Of a DNA stretch of 64,000 bases, positions 28,526-40,583 are shown piece by piece (position 1 is the first letter of the stretch; each line of letters begins with the position of its first letter). The stretch covers positions 51,787,631 through 51,851,630 of the forward strand of contig NC_068971.1 of the NCBI RefSeq assembly GCF_016808095.1, read 5' to 3'. The DNA is from Vigna angularis (lineage: Eukaryota; Streptophyta; Magnoliopsida; Fabales; Fabaceae). A model generated the notes under the pieces. That model did not search any database, had not been told where the DNA came from, and saw nothing but the letters and a program-made list of their open reading frames with translations. A program made the position numbers and the translations under genes.

Positions 28526-30180
28526 TCCTAGCATGGTAATTTATGTTACAGTTTTATTGTGCAGCTACGAAATACAGATACTTCTCATACAGTTTCAGTG
28601 TTGTGTAAGATTTTTTTGTTCTCCAGAATTTTGTTGTGTTAGGAAAAATTCTTTGATCTTGGAGACAATTGTGTACATAGTTTATACTTGAACTTCTCTG
28701 CATAAATCTATTCTGTTTATTAGGTTTTAGAATACATGTTTGCAGTGATGAGGCTGTGTTTATTTTGGATTAGTGTGGCTAATTCCCACATGAAAACAGT
28801 AGTTTAAAGTTCCCATGACATCCTTCTGTTATCTCTTGGTTAATATGACATGTTTAGATACAAATTATGTTATGAATTAGTGGTGACACTGATCATTAAC
28901 TCTGTTGTTAATGGGATCTCATTAATGATAGTATCTCATTTTAAGAATTTTATTCAAGAAAAGTGCAACATTACCTATTGTTTCATAGTTGATTTCTAGC
29001 TGTATTGTTTAAATTTCTCTATAAGCATAAAAAAGAAGTAACTTTATTATAAAGAAATTAGTCTGATTACACTTTCCAAATTTGAAGTTTTGAATTGGAG
29101 AACCTGCAAAGAGCAATATTATGTCGTGACGGACAATGATACCTAGCAATTTTATGTCGTGACGGACAACTGGACTACGTTGTCTTATTACCAATAATCA
29201 CATTATTAATGAGCTCAAGTATTATTTAATAGATAATAACATTAGCCTATTTTTGAAAAAAAAAATATAATTGATTGTAACCTACAAGAATTTATTGGAA
29301 AATTCCAACAAATTTTTTTAGAAATTAGGTTATAATAATATAAGCTAATTTTAGGGAAATTGGATCTATTGGTGTCAATTGCAAATGAAACAAGTAACAC
29401 AAATTAAGGATAACGAAGAAAAATAGAATTATTTAAGAAATAACAATCCCATAATTCCTTAAAGACTAATAACTTTAAAAAAAGAAACTATCACTTTAGG
29501 TAAAAGAAAATTCAGAAATGAGAATAGAAAATATTTTCTAAAATTTAAAAAAACATAAAATTTAATTCAAAAAATAAGTCGAAACTTCTTATGCAAATTA
29601 ACAAATCACATACATACTTTAAATTTATTAATACTATTAGGCTCGTCTACCTAAGAGGCTTATGGACCAATAAACTAATAATTTTACTAACAAATAATGT
29701 CCGACAAAAACTCCTGATTACATAGCACAAAGCAATTACAAAAGGTTGAATAAGTATTCAATAAAATATTATAGTTATTAGAGACTATGTTATTGTTTGA
29801 CTCAAATTTTGTTTTGAGCTTCGTTCTTAAGTACTCACGCCAAAATCAGATCCCTAAATATGAACTAACCAACATGGGTAAACTGTCATTAAGCTTAAGA
29901 ATGAATAATAATGTCATTTAAAATTTACACCAATGATAGTATAAAAATATAATTCATTGAACTGTAATAAATGTAAAAAAAAAATATTTATGAACAGAGG
30001 ACCAGTATTTAAGGATCAAATTTAACTCATACACAACAAGATATGTTAAGGATCAAAATTAATGGTTATTTAAGTTAATAATAAGTTTGATTTTTTATAA
30101 TAAGAAACAAGTTGATTTACAATACTAATTTTAAAGATTAAATTAGTATTTTGCAGTGAATAAAAGATTAAATCGGCCGA
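28526..30180. other. 3' UTR of the GT17 gene and intergenic DNA
   Basis: The first few hundred bases are probably 3' UTR. An 18-bp sequence TTATGTCGTGACGGACAA occurs twice, at 29119-29136 and 29152-29169. Otherwise AT-rich with no gene seen. Confidence 0.45.
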
Positions 30181-30258
30181 TGATATATATATATTAATTT
30201 GTGATGATTTAAACAATAAACGAGTGGAGAATAGGGTCTGATGTGAATCCCTTATATC

Positions 30259-30474
30259 ATGGTCGATGATCGTCCGCTTCATCAGAAGGGTCGTGTGTCC
30301 TTCAAAAGCATCGTAGAAGAGGCAATACCAGTGGCAGCAGAAGCAACAGCTCTCCGTGATGAAGGCAACCATGGAAGTGGTTTGAGGAGCGTAGACCAAA
30401 ATGCTGACGCCTTTATCAAGCAAGAGCGTACAAGGATTGAACTTGCCAGGCTCAAGTCTCTGGGACAAATTTAG
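30259..30474 (+). CDS. Small uncharacterised protein (71 residues)
   Basis: An ATG-started frame encoding a charged soluble peptide: MVDDRPLHQKGRVSFKSIVEE at the start, a helix-prone middle rich in Ala and Glu, and FIKQERTRIELARLKSLGQI at the end. The region is an island of balanced composition in AT-rich DNA. TATATATATATTAAT lies about 65 bases upstream and could serve as a TATA element. I do not recognise the family. The opposite strand is also open (about 132 codons), but its product is cysteine-rich and hydrophobic without order, so the forward frame is preferred. It could instead be a fragment of a larger gene. Confidence 0.42.
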   Translation: MVDDRPLHQKGRVSFKSIVEEAIPVAAEATALRDEGNHGSGLRSVDQNADAFIKQERTRIELARLKSLGQI

Positions 30475-30993
30475 TTACTCACCATCTTAAGAAAACTATC
30501 GTATTCACCTTCGCTACACTCTCCAACTATTCATATACCCTTAATTAAGCCATGTATCTTTATTATTAGAGTCTGTTTTTCATTTTCACCAGAATAATGC
30601 TTCATGCTCAAGTTAATCAATTTCTATATGACTTCCCCTCAATAACAAAAATGGACTCATACTTCACAAACATTTAAAAAATTGGAGGTACTTTATGGTG
30701 TAAATTAAAATTTATTATTTAAAGTTGTGACGATTTTTAAATTGAAGTAGTCGGTTGTGATTATTCTGGATGACATTTGTATGAAATTCTAAAAAGGTGA
30801 ATTCGTCAAAATAGACGACAACTTCTTTATAAACATGTTGAACTAAAGTCATTAAGAGTGGTGACAACTTTTAATTGAACCAAAGTTATCATAATTTATG
30901 ATGATTTTTACTGTGAAACTGAGTTTATTGAGCTTTTACTTTGTTGTCGAGCTTAACAAATCATCCACCAAGCTCTCCGACGAACATTTCACA

Positions 30994-31052
30994 AAGATTT
31001 GCATGCTCTTCTGATACAAGTCACCAAGATTTGCATGCTCTTCCGATACGAG
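30994..31052. repeat. Tandem duplication, 32-bp period
   Basis: AAGATTTGCATGCTCTTC followed by YGATACRAG occurs at 30994-31020 and 31026-31052 with two mismatches. The surrounding text has CAAGTTC/GCCAAGTTC repeats and no open frame. Confidence 0.75.
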
Positions 31053-33875
31053 GTGTCAAGACACCTCGATATCCAGTTATCTAGTCGATCTGTTCACTTA
31101 GTTGTCTTGTCAGGTTCATCTCAGATGTCTTGCCAAGTTCATTGCACTATTTGACAATTTTACCAAGTTTACCACTCTAGTCGATTATTTTGCTAAGTTC
31201 TTGTTGTCTGAACTATCTGCATATTTTGTTGTCATTCGATAATCTTATCAAATATTCAACTCTACTCAATAATTTTGCTCAATTTTTCACTCGTTCAATA
31301 TTCATTCAACTACACATTACAATTTTCGTTTAACATATTAAAAAAAAAAGGCGTCATTTTATCATATCTAATATAGTGTTTTTTTTAGTCTTATGACAGA
31401 AGCTCTTTTAACCTTTAACAATAACTTTCATATCTAGAAATGACTTTTGCATTCTATGACTTTTAGATTAGGCAATCCTAAAGACATTTTCAAATTATTT
31501 TTTGTAATCCAATAACTACTTTTATTCTAGAAAATTACTTGCACAATCTAAAAGTATTTTTTTCATAAACCAACAGGACAACGGGATTATTTTCATATCC
31601 ATGAGAAGAATGTATGGGGTGCAAGAAGAAATACCCTTCAGCTCTAATTTGTCAGCCCAAACGCGGCCCACTTTCGATCCACAATTCATTTCATGTTTTA
31701 GAATGAGTTCTTTTTGAAATGTATATAAATATAGTGTTGCAACAAAAGTAGTTGAAAAGTGTAGTCCGATTGATTTTCTAAATATTTTTAATTGTATAAA
31801 TAATACGTGCCCAATTATACAATATTTTAAAAATATTGGAAATTTTTTTTATTTATTAACTCCGGGAAAATACCAACATTCATGTAAATTTGTGTTTATA
31901 CAGTAGCTCTTCAGATCTTTTCCCGTAACATGATGAGATCTTAACCATCAAAATTTATAATTTATTTTATTAAAAGTTCCATAAACTAATATTTAAAAAT
32001 AATCGAGAAATGAGATTCAATGAATACTCATTCATGTATTAATTATCAATGGAAGGAATTATTATTCTTCTTTTCTACAGTTTTGGAAATTCTTTTATTG
32101 CCATTGAAAATGGAGAGTGAGGGATCGCATATTCGTTTTTTCAAGTTTTAGGTTCGTTTGGGATAGTTGTCAGTTTTTTATTTTATTTTAAAAACAAAAT
32201 ATTATTTTCTAAATTCGAGGTTGAAGTAGTTCTCAAAACTAAAATTAAATCTTTTTCTAATTTATTTTTATGTTTTCTAAGCATAATGCGTTACTCTTGT
32301 TTGTTATTTTTGTTATCACCATGGTCATTTAAAAAATTGAAAAATACCTTTTTAATGTATCTTACTTAAACTTAAATATTTTTTGTTTCTAATAAATAAT
32401 TTTGATGTTTAATAAACTTTGATTTTATTTCTGACTCAAAAATGCCATGTAAATAACTTTATTTCATGGTTTTAAATACTTGTCATCACTATGTCAATCA
32501 ATATTAATATTTACAATAGTTTTTTCAGAATAAAAATAAAATAACAATTTATTTAGGAAGTACAAGTTAACTTTTTATTGGAAAAAAGAGAGTAAATTTT
32601 GATAATTTGTTATCGAAAAAAATATAATTTATTTGTTTCAGATAAATATCGTTACCTTACTTTTCGTAAACTCAAAAAATAAAAATAACTTTATTTAACC
32701 CAAACCATGTTAAAACATCATCCAAAAAAGTCAACTTTCTCGACCCAAATAAGAGTGATTCGGATGGAAAGAAAATAAAATTCGTACCATTTAATTTTAA
32801 TTATTTCAGGTTTCGAATTCTTTTAAAAAGTATTTGATAATTTAAATCAAGAACACACTATCAAGAACATATTTGTTATATTCATATAATTTAATTTAAA
32901 ACTATATATAAATATATAAACAAATTGTTGTGAAATAAATAAATAATATTCAATTCTGTCAAAATTCGCAAATGGCTCTATCATTAAAAAAATCAACAAT
33001 ATTTATATACATACCAATTAAATAGTTATAAAAAATTAGACGGTAAAACTTTATATACATAACTAATAATAGTTTACTGATTACTTCGAGTTAAGTTCAA
33101 TTACATTAACAAGTTCCTTTTTTTTTTTTAATTTCGTTTCAATTAATGAATATAGGCTGATTCTACTCATTTCTCTCCCTAAAAAATACACACACATATA
33201 TACTCTAATAAACAAAATTAATATTATGAATTATCCGTTTTTCTTCACTCATTTATTATTTATTTGTGTTTTTATATTTCCGAGACAGAACTAAACAGTA
33301 TTAAAATAATGTTTCAAATTTGAGGAATTTGTACGAAGCAAATCAATGTGTGGCATTAAATATTTGCAAACAAAATCATTATAACATCCAATAAGTGTGT
33401 ACATTTTCTTTCCATCAAAATCATACCCTCACCACTTAATAATCAATATGTTTCGGTTCTAAAAATATATTATGATGTAATATTCAAATTAATAAAAAAG
33501 AAAATGAAAAAAATCTTTAAATCGAATGAGTACGATATAAAGACATTTTATTCTTACGATATTTTTTCAAGTGAAATATCATAATGATCTATTTTTAGAA
33601 TACTATAAAGGACAAATAAGTACTTTTGTGATGCACAATTATTAATATCTCCCTCAAATTCATATTGCAAGAGTCGTGCTGAATTTTTGTTTCCCCTCTT
33701 TTTATAATATTCCTTAATAAAAAAAATACTAAAGATTATAGGCAGGAATGAAAAATCAAAAGCTAAATATGACCTTAAGATTTTTTCTTTCAAACAATAT
33801 ATCAAAATTAAACTCACTAAAATATATAATATTTGACAGTATGCAACGTGAAAAATTAGAATTTTACATGCAGAG

Positions 33876-33876
33876 A

Positions 33877-33909
<33 letters not shown>
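33876..33909. repeat. (TA)n microsatellite
   Basis: A pure TA run of about 34 bases in intergenic DNA. Confidence 0.9.
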
Positions 33910-33912
<3 letters not shown>

Positions 33913-34417
33913 TACTGTTTGCCGGTCTAACTAAAAAACTATCCATTATTTATCCTACACAGAAAAAATATATAAATCAAATTTCCCAATTTATATTTTA
34001 CAAGGTGCAAGAGTATGAATATTATCAGAAAAGAGGAACGAAAGTGGGAGAAATTGCAACAAATCCTTAAATTTAATTTTTAAAAATTATTTCTCATTAT
34101 TAACACTGAAATCGAATCCTCTTTGGTGAATTCCTCCTTAAATATTTAGGTTAGAAATTCTCAAATTATTCAATTCCAAGCTTGAAACAAACAAGGCAGA
34201 ACAGAAGTATTAAATTGAAATTATGCAGAATCATCATGCAGTGGTGAAAATTCAAGAAATTCTCAAGTTTCAAGCTTCAAGCTTCAAGCACTGTCACTTA
34301 CAAAACCAAACAACTATTTAAAGACAACCCCATCTCTCATTTTGTTCCTTAAAAACTAAACATACAGGAACTGAGTTGGTTGCAGTAGGTTTACAAAATC
34401 AAACTAAAGAAATAAGG

Positions 34418-34454
<37 letters not shown>

Positions 34455-34546
34455 CACACGTAACAGGTTATTACAAGAACAAGAACTAACTCTGCTACGT
34501 AACAGGTTACAGAAGCAAGAACAGTATGTGAGTGATGTTGACATGT

Positions 34547-34963
34547 CTAATCCATGGAACGACACAAGGGGCATGAGGCGTGTTTGTTATGAAACCATTT
34601 GTCCAAGCAGCCTCTGTGGAAGTAATGTTTGCAAGGCAACTCGCTAACCTCTTCATTGCCTTCAAAACGACACAAGCAAACGCAGCACTCGACCATGGTC
34701 ACACCCTTCCATCCACTGCCACTGCTTCTTCTTCCTATGTCCTTCGACAATGCCTTGAACTGCGTTATCGACACCCTCCTTTCTCGTGAACTTTCATGAG
34801 ATTCTTGTTCGCTGTTCGCACCGGAACTTGGACTCGGACTGCCTCCGACAACTTGGAGCATGGATCTAAACATGTTCTTCAACACAGCCACAGAGAGAAC
34901 CGTGTTTATCACCAGCACCGGAAGCACCCCTTCAGATGCACTTGGAAAATTTGAGAGACCCAT
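34547..34963 (-). CDS. RHA2-like RING-H2 E3 ubiquitin ligase
   Basis: A single-exon gene of 138 residues, ATG at 34963 and TAG at 34547. A hydrophobic segment spans about 13-28 (VLPVLVINTVLSVAVL) and is followed by a Ser-rich linker. A complete RING-H2 finger fills the C-terminus: C93, C96, C111, H113, H116, C119, C131 and C134, in the context CKHYFHRGCLDKW. Size and layout (MGL start, hydrophobic N-terminus, RING at the extreme C-terminus) match RHA2a/RHA2b-type ligases, which in Arabidopsis act positively in abscisic acid and drought signalling. Upstream DNA carries several CACGTG boxes, the core of ABA-response elements. That fits such a role but does not prove it. A BRH1/RHA1-type assignment is the main alternative. 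Confidence 0.92.
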   Translation of the reverse strand: MGLSNFPSASEGVLPVLVINTVLSVAVLKNMFRSMLQVVGGSPSPSSGANSEQESHESSRERRVSITQFKALSKDIGRRSSGSGWKGVTMVECCVCLCRFEGNEEVSELPCKHYFHRGCLDKWFHNKHASCPLCRSMD

Positions 34964-35062
34964 CGCAGAGGACCAGAATCAGACACCGATTACAGCACAA
35001 CATACACACACAAAACAAACCCACTTGTTTTTTGATGAATACTAGAAAATGTTGTGTTCCAG

Positions 35063-35071
35063 TTTTTTATA
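35063..35071 (-). promoter_or_regulatory. Candidate TATA box of the RHA2-like gene
   Basis: On the reverse strand this reads TATAAAAAA, about 100 bases before the start codon at 34963. It would give a leader of about 70 bases. Confidence 0.5.
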
Positions 35072-35233
35072 CATAATATATTATACATAAATATATATAC
35101 ATATATAGAGAGAGAGAGGGAGAGACACTGTACTATAGTGAGCTCTGTTGGTTCACATATCCTTAACTAGACATGGTAACCATAAGCGTAGGCGTAACCT
35201 TGGTTGGGTAAGGGTTTAATTTACGCGTGGCAA

Positions 35234-35285
35234 CACGTGGAGCAATTTGGCATCAGAAAGAGGATTGGTGTGAGGAGGACACGTG
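35234..35285. promoter_or_regulatory. G-box / ABRE-like pair upstream of the RHA2-like gene
   Basis: CACGTG occurs at 35234-35239 (in ACACGTGG) and again at 35280-35285, inside the 10-bp palindrome GACACGTGTC (35278-35287). A third CACGTG lies at 35694-35699. ACGCGTGG at 35223 is related. ACACGTGG is the classical ABRE core bound by bZIP factors; bHLH factors also bind G-boxes. The pair lies 270-320 bases upstream of the start codon. Confidence 0.55.
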
Positions 35286-35299
35286 TCCACAGAGATATG

Positions 35300-37738
35300 C
35301 GGTGTCACCAATCCGAGGTTTCTAGATTTTCGGCTGCTCCATCAGCGAAAGCTCTTAACTCGAGCTAACGCTTTCATTGCCCCCAATCAATTATCACACT
35401 TCAGATTTTTTTCTTTATCGTTTCTTCGTTTTGACACATGTTAACTATAATTTAATTTTCATATAATATTTAAAAACTACTTCAAATAATATGCATAAAA
35501 ATATAGAGTTTGTGTAGTTTTTATAAAAAACTATTTTTTGTATGAGTTTTCTCCCTCTTTTAGAATGAAGCACTTTTATGATTTATTATCTTATATTTTT
35601 CATATTTACGTTTATTTTGTAAGAAAAATATAAATTATTTATTTTGTAAGTAACATATGTGGTCGACATAAATTTTAGCGTTGTATCTGGGTACACGTGT
35701 GCGATGCTTTTTCTCAAAAGACTTTGACAAGACTTTATTGCCAAACAAGACACAGCGGCAACGCGGCTTTTAACAAAAAAAGATGGTTATCAAAACAATT
35801 TTTTTTCCTTTTATGTTTTGTTATGCTTTTATTTCATTTTATTATGACAAATTGTAAGAAAAAAGGTTGAAACAAAAACTATGTATTATGTTTATTTCAG
35901 GAATTTTAAATTAGTATTAAAATTATGTAGAAATGATATGTTTCATTTATAAAAAAAAGGATTTTTATAATATAATTATTAAAATAGCATGAAATTATCC
36001 GTGTACATCAAATTTTACATTATTTAAATATTTATAAACTTATATCGTAAGAATAGTATTTATATTTTAGAAACATATTGTTTAGTTAAAACAAAGTGAT
36101 GTGATGGAATATCAATAAATTTTTTTAAACAATTTTATGTTTACAGGAAAAATACTAAAAGAAAGCATTGAAAGGAAAGTATTAGATTTAAATGTATACA
36201 ATTAAATGTATACACACATAATAAGTTCTATGCTTACTTTTTAAAATAACTAAGATTTTCTGGTAACATATCCATATACATAGTATGAAAATTTGATATA
36301 TAGTATGAAAATTTGATATATAGTATGAAAATTTTCTCAGTTAAAACATTCTTTAACAGAGAAACGTGTCGATACTTAGCAGTTTTGTTTATTTAACACG
36401 TACGTTATCATAATTCCCAAGAAGACTTATTTTCCTTCTCAGAACCCCATATATACAAAGTGGTATCTGCTATCATGTGAAACAAAAATAAAAATAAATG
36501 ATTAAGAAGAAGACTGAATGTAAGGGATAGAAGTGAAAAGATTGAAAAATGATTTTTTAACGCGTCTAAATTTTGTTAGATTCATTTAGTATTATTTTTT
36601 TATTTTTTATTTTTTTTTCTTAAAAAAGATATAAAAATAAATTTATATTTTTATAACTATTTTATCCTTATTTATTAAATGAACATAAAAGTATTTCATA
36701 ATATCATTATTCGAAAACATCTCTAGTTTTAGTTGGTAGATCAACAGCCCTAGTTAAGTGTGGTGGGGACCATGTTTTCAAGTGCCGTCAACATGTCACC
36801 CTCTCAACCAAACCAATTCATCCTTTGAGAAGTGACTCATGATTTATTAACTTTCATTAGTCATGATTTCACATTGCAATTTAAAGATTTCTGCTTTCCG
36901 GGTCGTGGACGACATTTTCCACTGTGTTTACATGAAAAATCAATGTTCGAACTTTTACGTCGAGAACGATATCGTGAATCTTACGTTGGTGTCTAACTAA
37001 TACCAGTGGCCTGACCCAGTTAACGCGTGATCGACAACACACGAGAGACCAATTCCAAAACTCTTCAGCTGTTTTATTGTTTGATATGGAAAGAATCTGG
37101 TTGAGTTGTCCTCATTGTAGAGAGTTAATCAAATGTTGGATTGATTCTCGAACAAGTTGAGTTGATTAAACTGATGGTAATCAACAAAAACAAAAAAGTG
37201 TCCCACAGGAACCATTAGTAAACCAATCTAGAAAGTTCATGTGATGACTTGATCAAAACAGTACTGCGGAAATAAATTTGGAACCACGCATATCCGATTT
37301 GAGCCCCACATCGGATTCTGAAAATGACCCTCCTCTACTTGTCTTCGTGTGTGTCAACACATGGAAAGTGTTACTATAATGGAAAAAATAAGAAAAAAAG
37401 AAAAAACCTTAATGATAACATCAAATTTTTAATTTTATTCCACTATATAAGACATGGAATAAAACAATAAGAACAAGCATGTTTCTATTTCTTATGTTAA
37501 GTATAAGAAGGAGTTGGATCATGTCACAATCGACTAATGCCGCAATATCAATTTTCTTCACTTGATTAATTCAGTTTAGGTACAGCGATGCTCCGTGAAA
37601 TTGATATTTGATCCCTAGCTAGAACTCTAGATTGTGATTGCAAAGGAATATACCTTTTTCTAAGGAAGAAAGAAAATCTATGCCTAGTAGTAAGTGGTAA
37701 TGATATCTGTGTACAAGTCAAGTTTGGCTGTGGTACCC
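35300..37738. other. Intergenic DNA between the RHA2-like and DUF707 genes
   Basis: No gene seen. A 20-bp tandem repeat lies at 36281-36336. The 36541-36720 segment resembles 23450-23640. The stretch 36730-37350 is less AT-rich but has no frame with family resemblance. The last few hundred bases are probably the 3' UTR of the DUF707 gene. Confidence 0.4.
36281..36336. repeat. 20-bp tandem repeat, 2.8 copies
   Basis: The unit TAGTATGAAAATTTGATATA occurs twice perfectly and then a third partial time (TAGTATGAAAATTT). Confidence 0.9.
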
Positions 37739-40569
37739 CTAATGAGCAGTGGAATTAGATGTATCAATTCCTATGGACTTGTAATACGCGTCTTCTGCAT
37801 TTGCCAGCCGAGTCTGAAACATGGTCCACTCCTTTCTGCACCTCTCCCTCACCTAGCACCAACAACATTTCAACATCCACAAATTTCATTACGTCTTCCA
37901 TAGAATTTTTATGTTGGAGAAGAAAAGGCAAACTAATATCATGAGAACAAGAGTAATTGAATAATTAGTAATGGAACTGGCAAAGGATAGTAGCATACCC
38001 CCTGCCATGGTGCTTTTCCTGTTTGAGATTCACCCTGCAAAGAAAGGGAATATTGATAAGCATTTTACAATGTGATTTTTGAGTGAAACTGTTTGGTTTA
38101 GAGAAATCACGGCAAAGGAAATACCTGATTCCCTAGAGAGGGAAGACCTTGGTGAACAATCCACTGAGAATCAACAACTCCAATCTTCTCATGTGCAGGC
38201 TATGTCAGAAAAAGGATAATAGTTTAAAGCTCGTAGCATCATGCATGGATGGCATTTTTTTTCAATTTTTTTTTCTTTTCATTGCATGTGCTTATCCTAA
38301 GGTCACACCAATTAGATGAGTAGAGAAAATATGATAATGGACTTACCTCCACACATCTTCTAAGAGCAAAATCAAGACCCCACCCGTGGACCAAGTCATT
38401 CTGCAATTTCCAGTAGTACAAGCACTATGTTAGCAAATGCTTAGAGAAACATCAAACAACTAGTCAAAGACGCATAGAATAAACAAGTAGTCAAGGGGCA
38501 TCTTCTAAAACAATCAATATTTTTGGATTAACCAATCAACCTGAATCATATGCCACACGCAGCGCCATGCATCACGCGAAAACACTGGGGCCATAATTTC
38601 AACAAATCTACAGTTGTGAAACAGTGACAACAGAATTATATACAGATCAGAAGACAAGATAATGTAATGATGATATACATCAGTAGTTACTTACGCTGCA
38701 CAAGGAGGCAAATGAGGATCAGAACACCATCCTGGTTTCTCCTCTGTCACTCTAATAGAAATACAAGAAAATAAACAGTTAAAGCATATTCTTTGAAGTA
38801 CTGACAAGCACTACAAAACTGGTGCAGCATTCCGATCATTCTTACTTGTGGACTTCACGATCACCTCTTCTTTTTGTCATTTGCCATGTCAAGCCCTTAT
38901 TAGGTTCCAAACCAGGCTGCGAAATCTCCAAGCCGTGCTTCCTCACCAGTTTTAAGTACCTGCATATGAAACAAGAGAGGCACGTGAAACTTGGCAAGAA
39001 AACAAAACAAAAACTTAAGAAAAAGGTACCTCTCATATCCAATACTCACTCTTCTGCATCGAAGTGCTCAACACCCAGGTCTTCATCCCATATGAATATA
39101 TAGTCATACGGTGCCACAATGTCAGGATGCAGAAACCGCTTGGCATACCACCTAAAAGGGAAAAGCTAAAATTGTGATTACGGTAGCATATTTGAAATTA
39201 GGTTGTCAAAAAACAATATTTATTGCAGAAATCACAACAAAATTTAATCATCTAAGAGAAATAGTGAACAGCTTAGCTCCTTACCATTTGGTCTGTTTGC
39301 GAACACTCACATGAATAGCCCGCTTTGACCATTCAAACTCATCCCATTCAGTTGTTCGGCCATCATAGTGAAACAGAAGGACAGTGAAATTCCCAGAAAA
39401 CTGTTGGACCAAATTTTTGGTTAAAAAACAAATGAGCAAACATATGCAAAAAGAGACAGAGAAACAAGAATGGACTGACTAAAACCTTTTTCACGGCTGC
39501 ATCAATATTGTTTTTCTGCTCATAGCCAACAGTGAAGGTTACAAGATAATTTGGCTTGGACGTCAGATCCTGCAAGAGTTAACTTAGTTAAAAGCTCTGT
39601 CCACTTTATATTTGTTTGCTTTTTTTCATATAAGCAAGCAAGAATCTGACCAAATATATGAAAAACTTCTTTTTCTAGACCTTTTTAAACCATGTAGGAC
39701 TTAAATAAAGAGTTGATATAAATTTAGCTTCAGTATTTTAGTGCACAAAAATGACAAGGTTAGGATACACACCTCACTGGGCTTACCCCACAATCTACGC
39801 AGATAAAAGTCCGACTCAGCTTCAACAATACCAGGAGGTAATCTTTCTGCACCTCTTGGATTTGATGGAACCCAAATCTGAATAGAAGCAAGAGAATGAG
39901 GAGCATGTGATTGATAAATAATTAGATATACAGACTCTCTAAGTAGCCATCCTTGGAAGTTGAAAGCTCTTATCAATATTGACATTTTGAACAAGAACAT
40001 GAAAACGGTATAAAAGCTATAGATCCTTAACTACATAGAATCCCCATTATACCTTTGATGTATCATTTAATGCTTCAAATTGAGATGAACTTCTCTTGTT
40101 ACCATTATTCATAAAAGTCCATGCTTGGCGGCCTGTATATCTGTCTTCGATGTAGGAAAGATCGATGGAGGGAAGCAGGCCAGATGGGAGATTCAACTGC
40201 AAATTGTTAAGTACTGTTAGCATAACATTATCAAGTTTAACAACATGAAACCATTCGAAAAAATATGCTTCTTTACAGAGTATGCTATAAAGATGAGAGG
40301 AAGGAGATACTCAGTCTGTACCTTTGTTATTGACAATGTTGGAACTGATACTCCTATAAAGAATCCGAAAACTATACCAATAAAAGTTGTCACAAAAAAC
40401 CTCATAATTTCACTCGGTTTTCTACCACCAGAACTGCAGTAAATGAAATGGAAATATTCAATGTCAATTGAAGGGAGCCGATGACTGTAACTAGAATCCA
40501 CAAAATTTCTTGCGAGAAAAACACAGTTAGCTATCACAAATAATTATACCTTCGACTGATGATCCCCAT
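37739..40569 (-). CDS. DUF707 family single-pass membrane protein, glycosyltransferase-like
   Basis: Fourteen coding exons on the reverse strand: 40569-40550, 40433-40322, 40196-40053, 39877-39773, 39569-39486, 39400-39285, 39151-39050, 38959-38846, 38751-38695, 38607-38541, 38400-38347, 38199-38125, 38034-37999 and 37852-37739. They join in phase to 399 residues. The start is MGIISRSSGGRKPSEIMRFF, followed by a membrane helix (about 20-40). Landmarks of the DUF707 domain are LVTFTVGYEQKNNIDAAVKK, FTVLLFHYDG, YDYIFIWDEDLGVEHF, VEIMAPVFSR, NDLVHGWGLDF and GVVDSQWIVHQG. The WDEDL acidic cluster and overall pattern suggest a Golgi glycosyltransferase-like fold. The old name, lysine-ketoglutarate reductase trans-splicing related, has no functional basis I know of. 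Its biochemical role is unknown. A 5' UTR intron (about 40584-41722) is likely. Confidence 0.93.
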
Positions 40570-40583
40570 CTATGTTGCAACTT

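Larger units (their letters stand above)
30475..34546. other. AT-rich intergenic DNA
   Basis: No gene is seen. A less AT-rich stretch at 30940-31330 holds a 32-bp period duplication and may be a decayed transposon. A TA microsatellite lies at 33876-33909 and another at 34422-34447. From about 34300 the sequence probably includes the 3' UTR of the reverse-strand RING gene. Confidence 0.4.

Noticed and set aside
30070..30468. 132-codon - strand frame opposite the small ORF
   Set aside because: The product is a disordered mix of cysteine and hydrophobic residues that runs into AT-rich DNA. The forward frame is more protein-like.
36281..36336. Short regular repeats considered as a CRISPR-like array
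   Set aside because: The copies are directly adjacent with no spacers, and this is a plant nuclear sequence.
37200..37350. Possible LTR retrotransposon primer-binding region
   Set aside because: No tRNA-complementary primer site, polypurine tract or paired long terminal repeats could be found.
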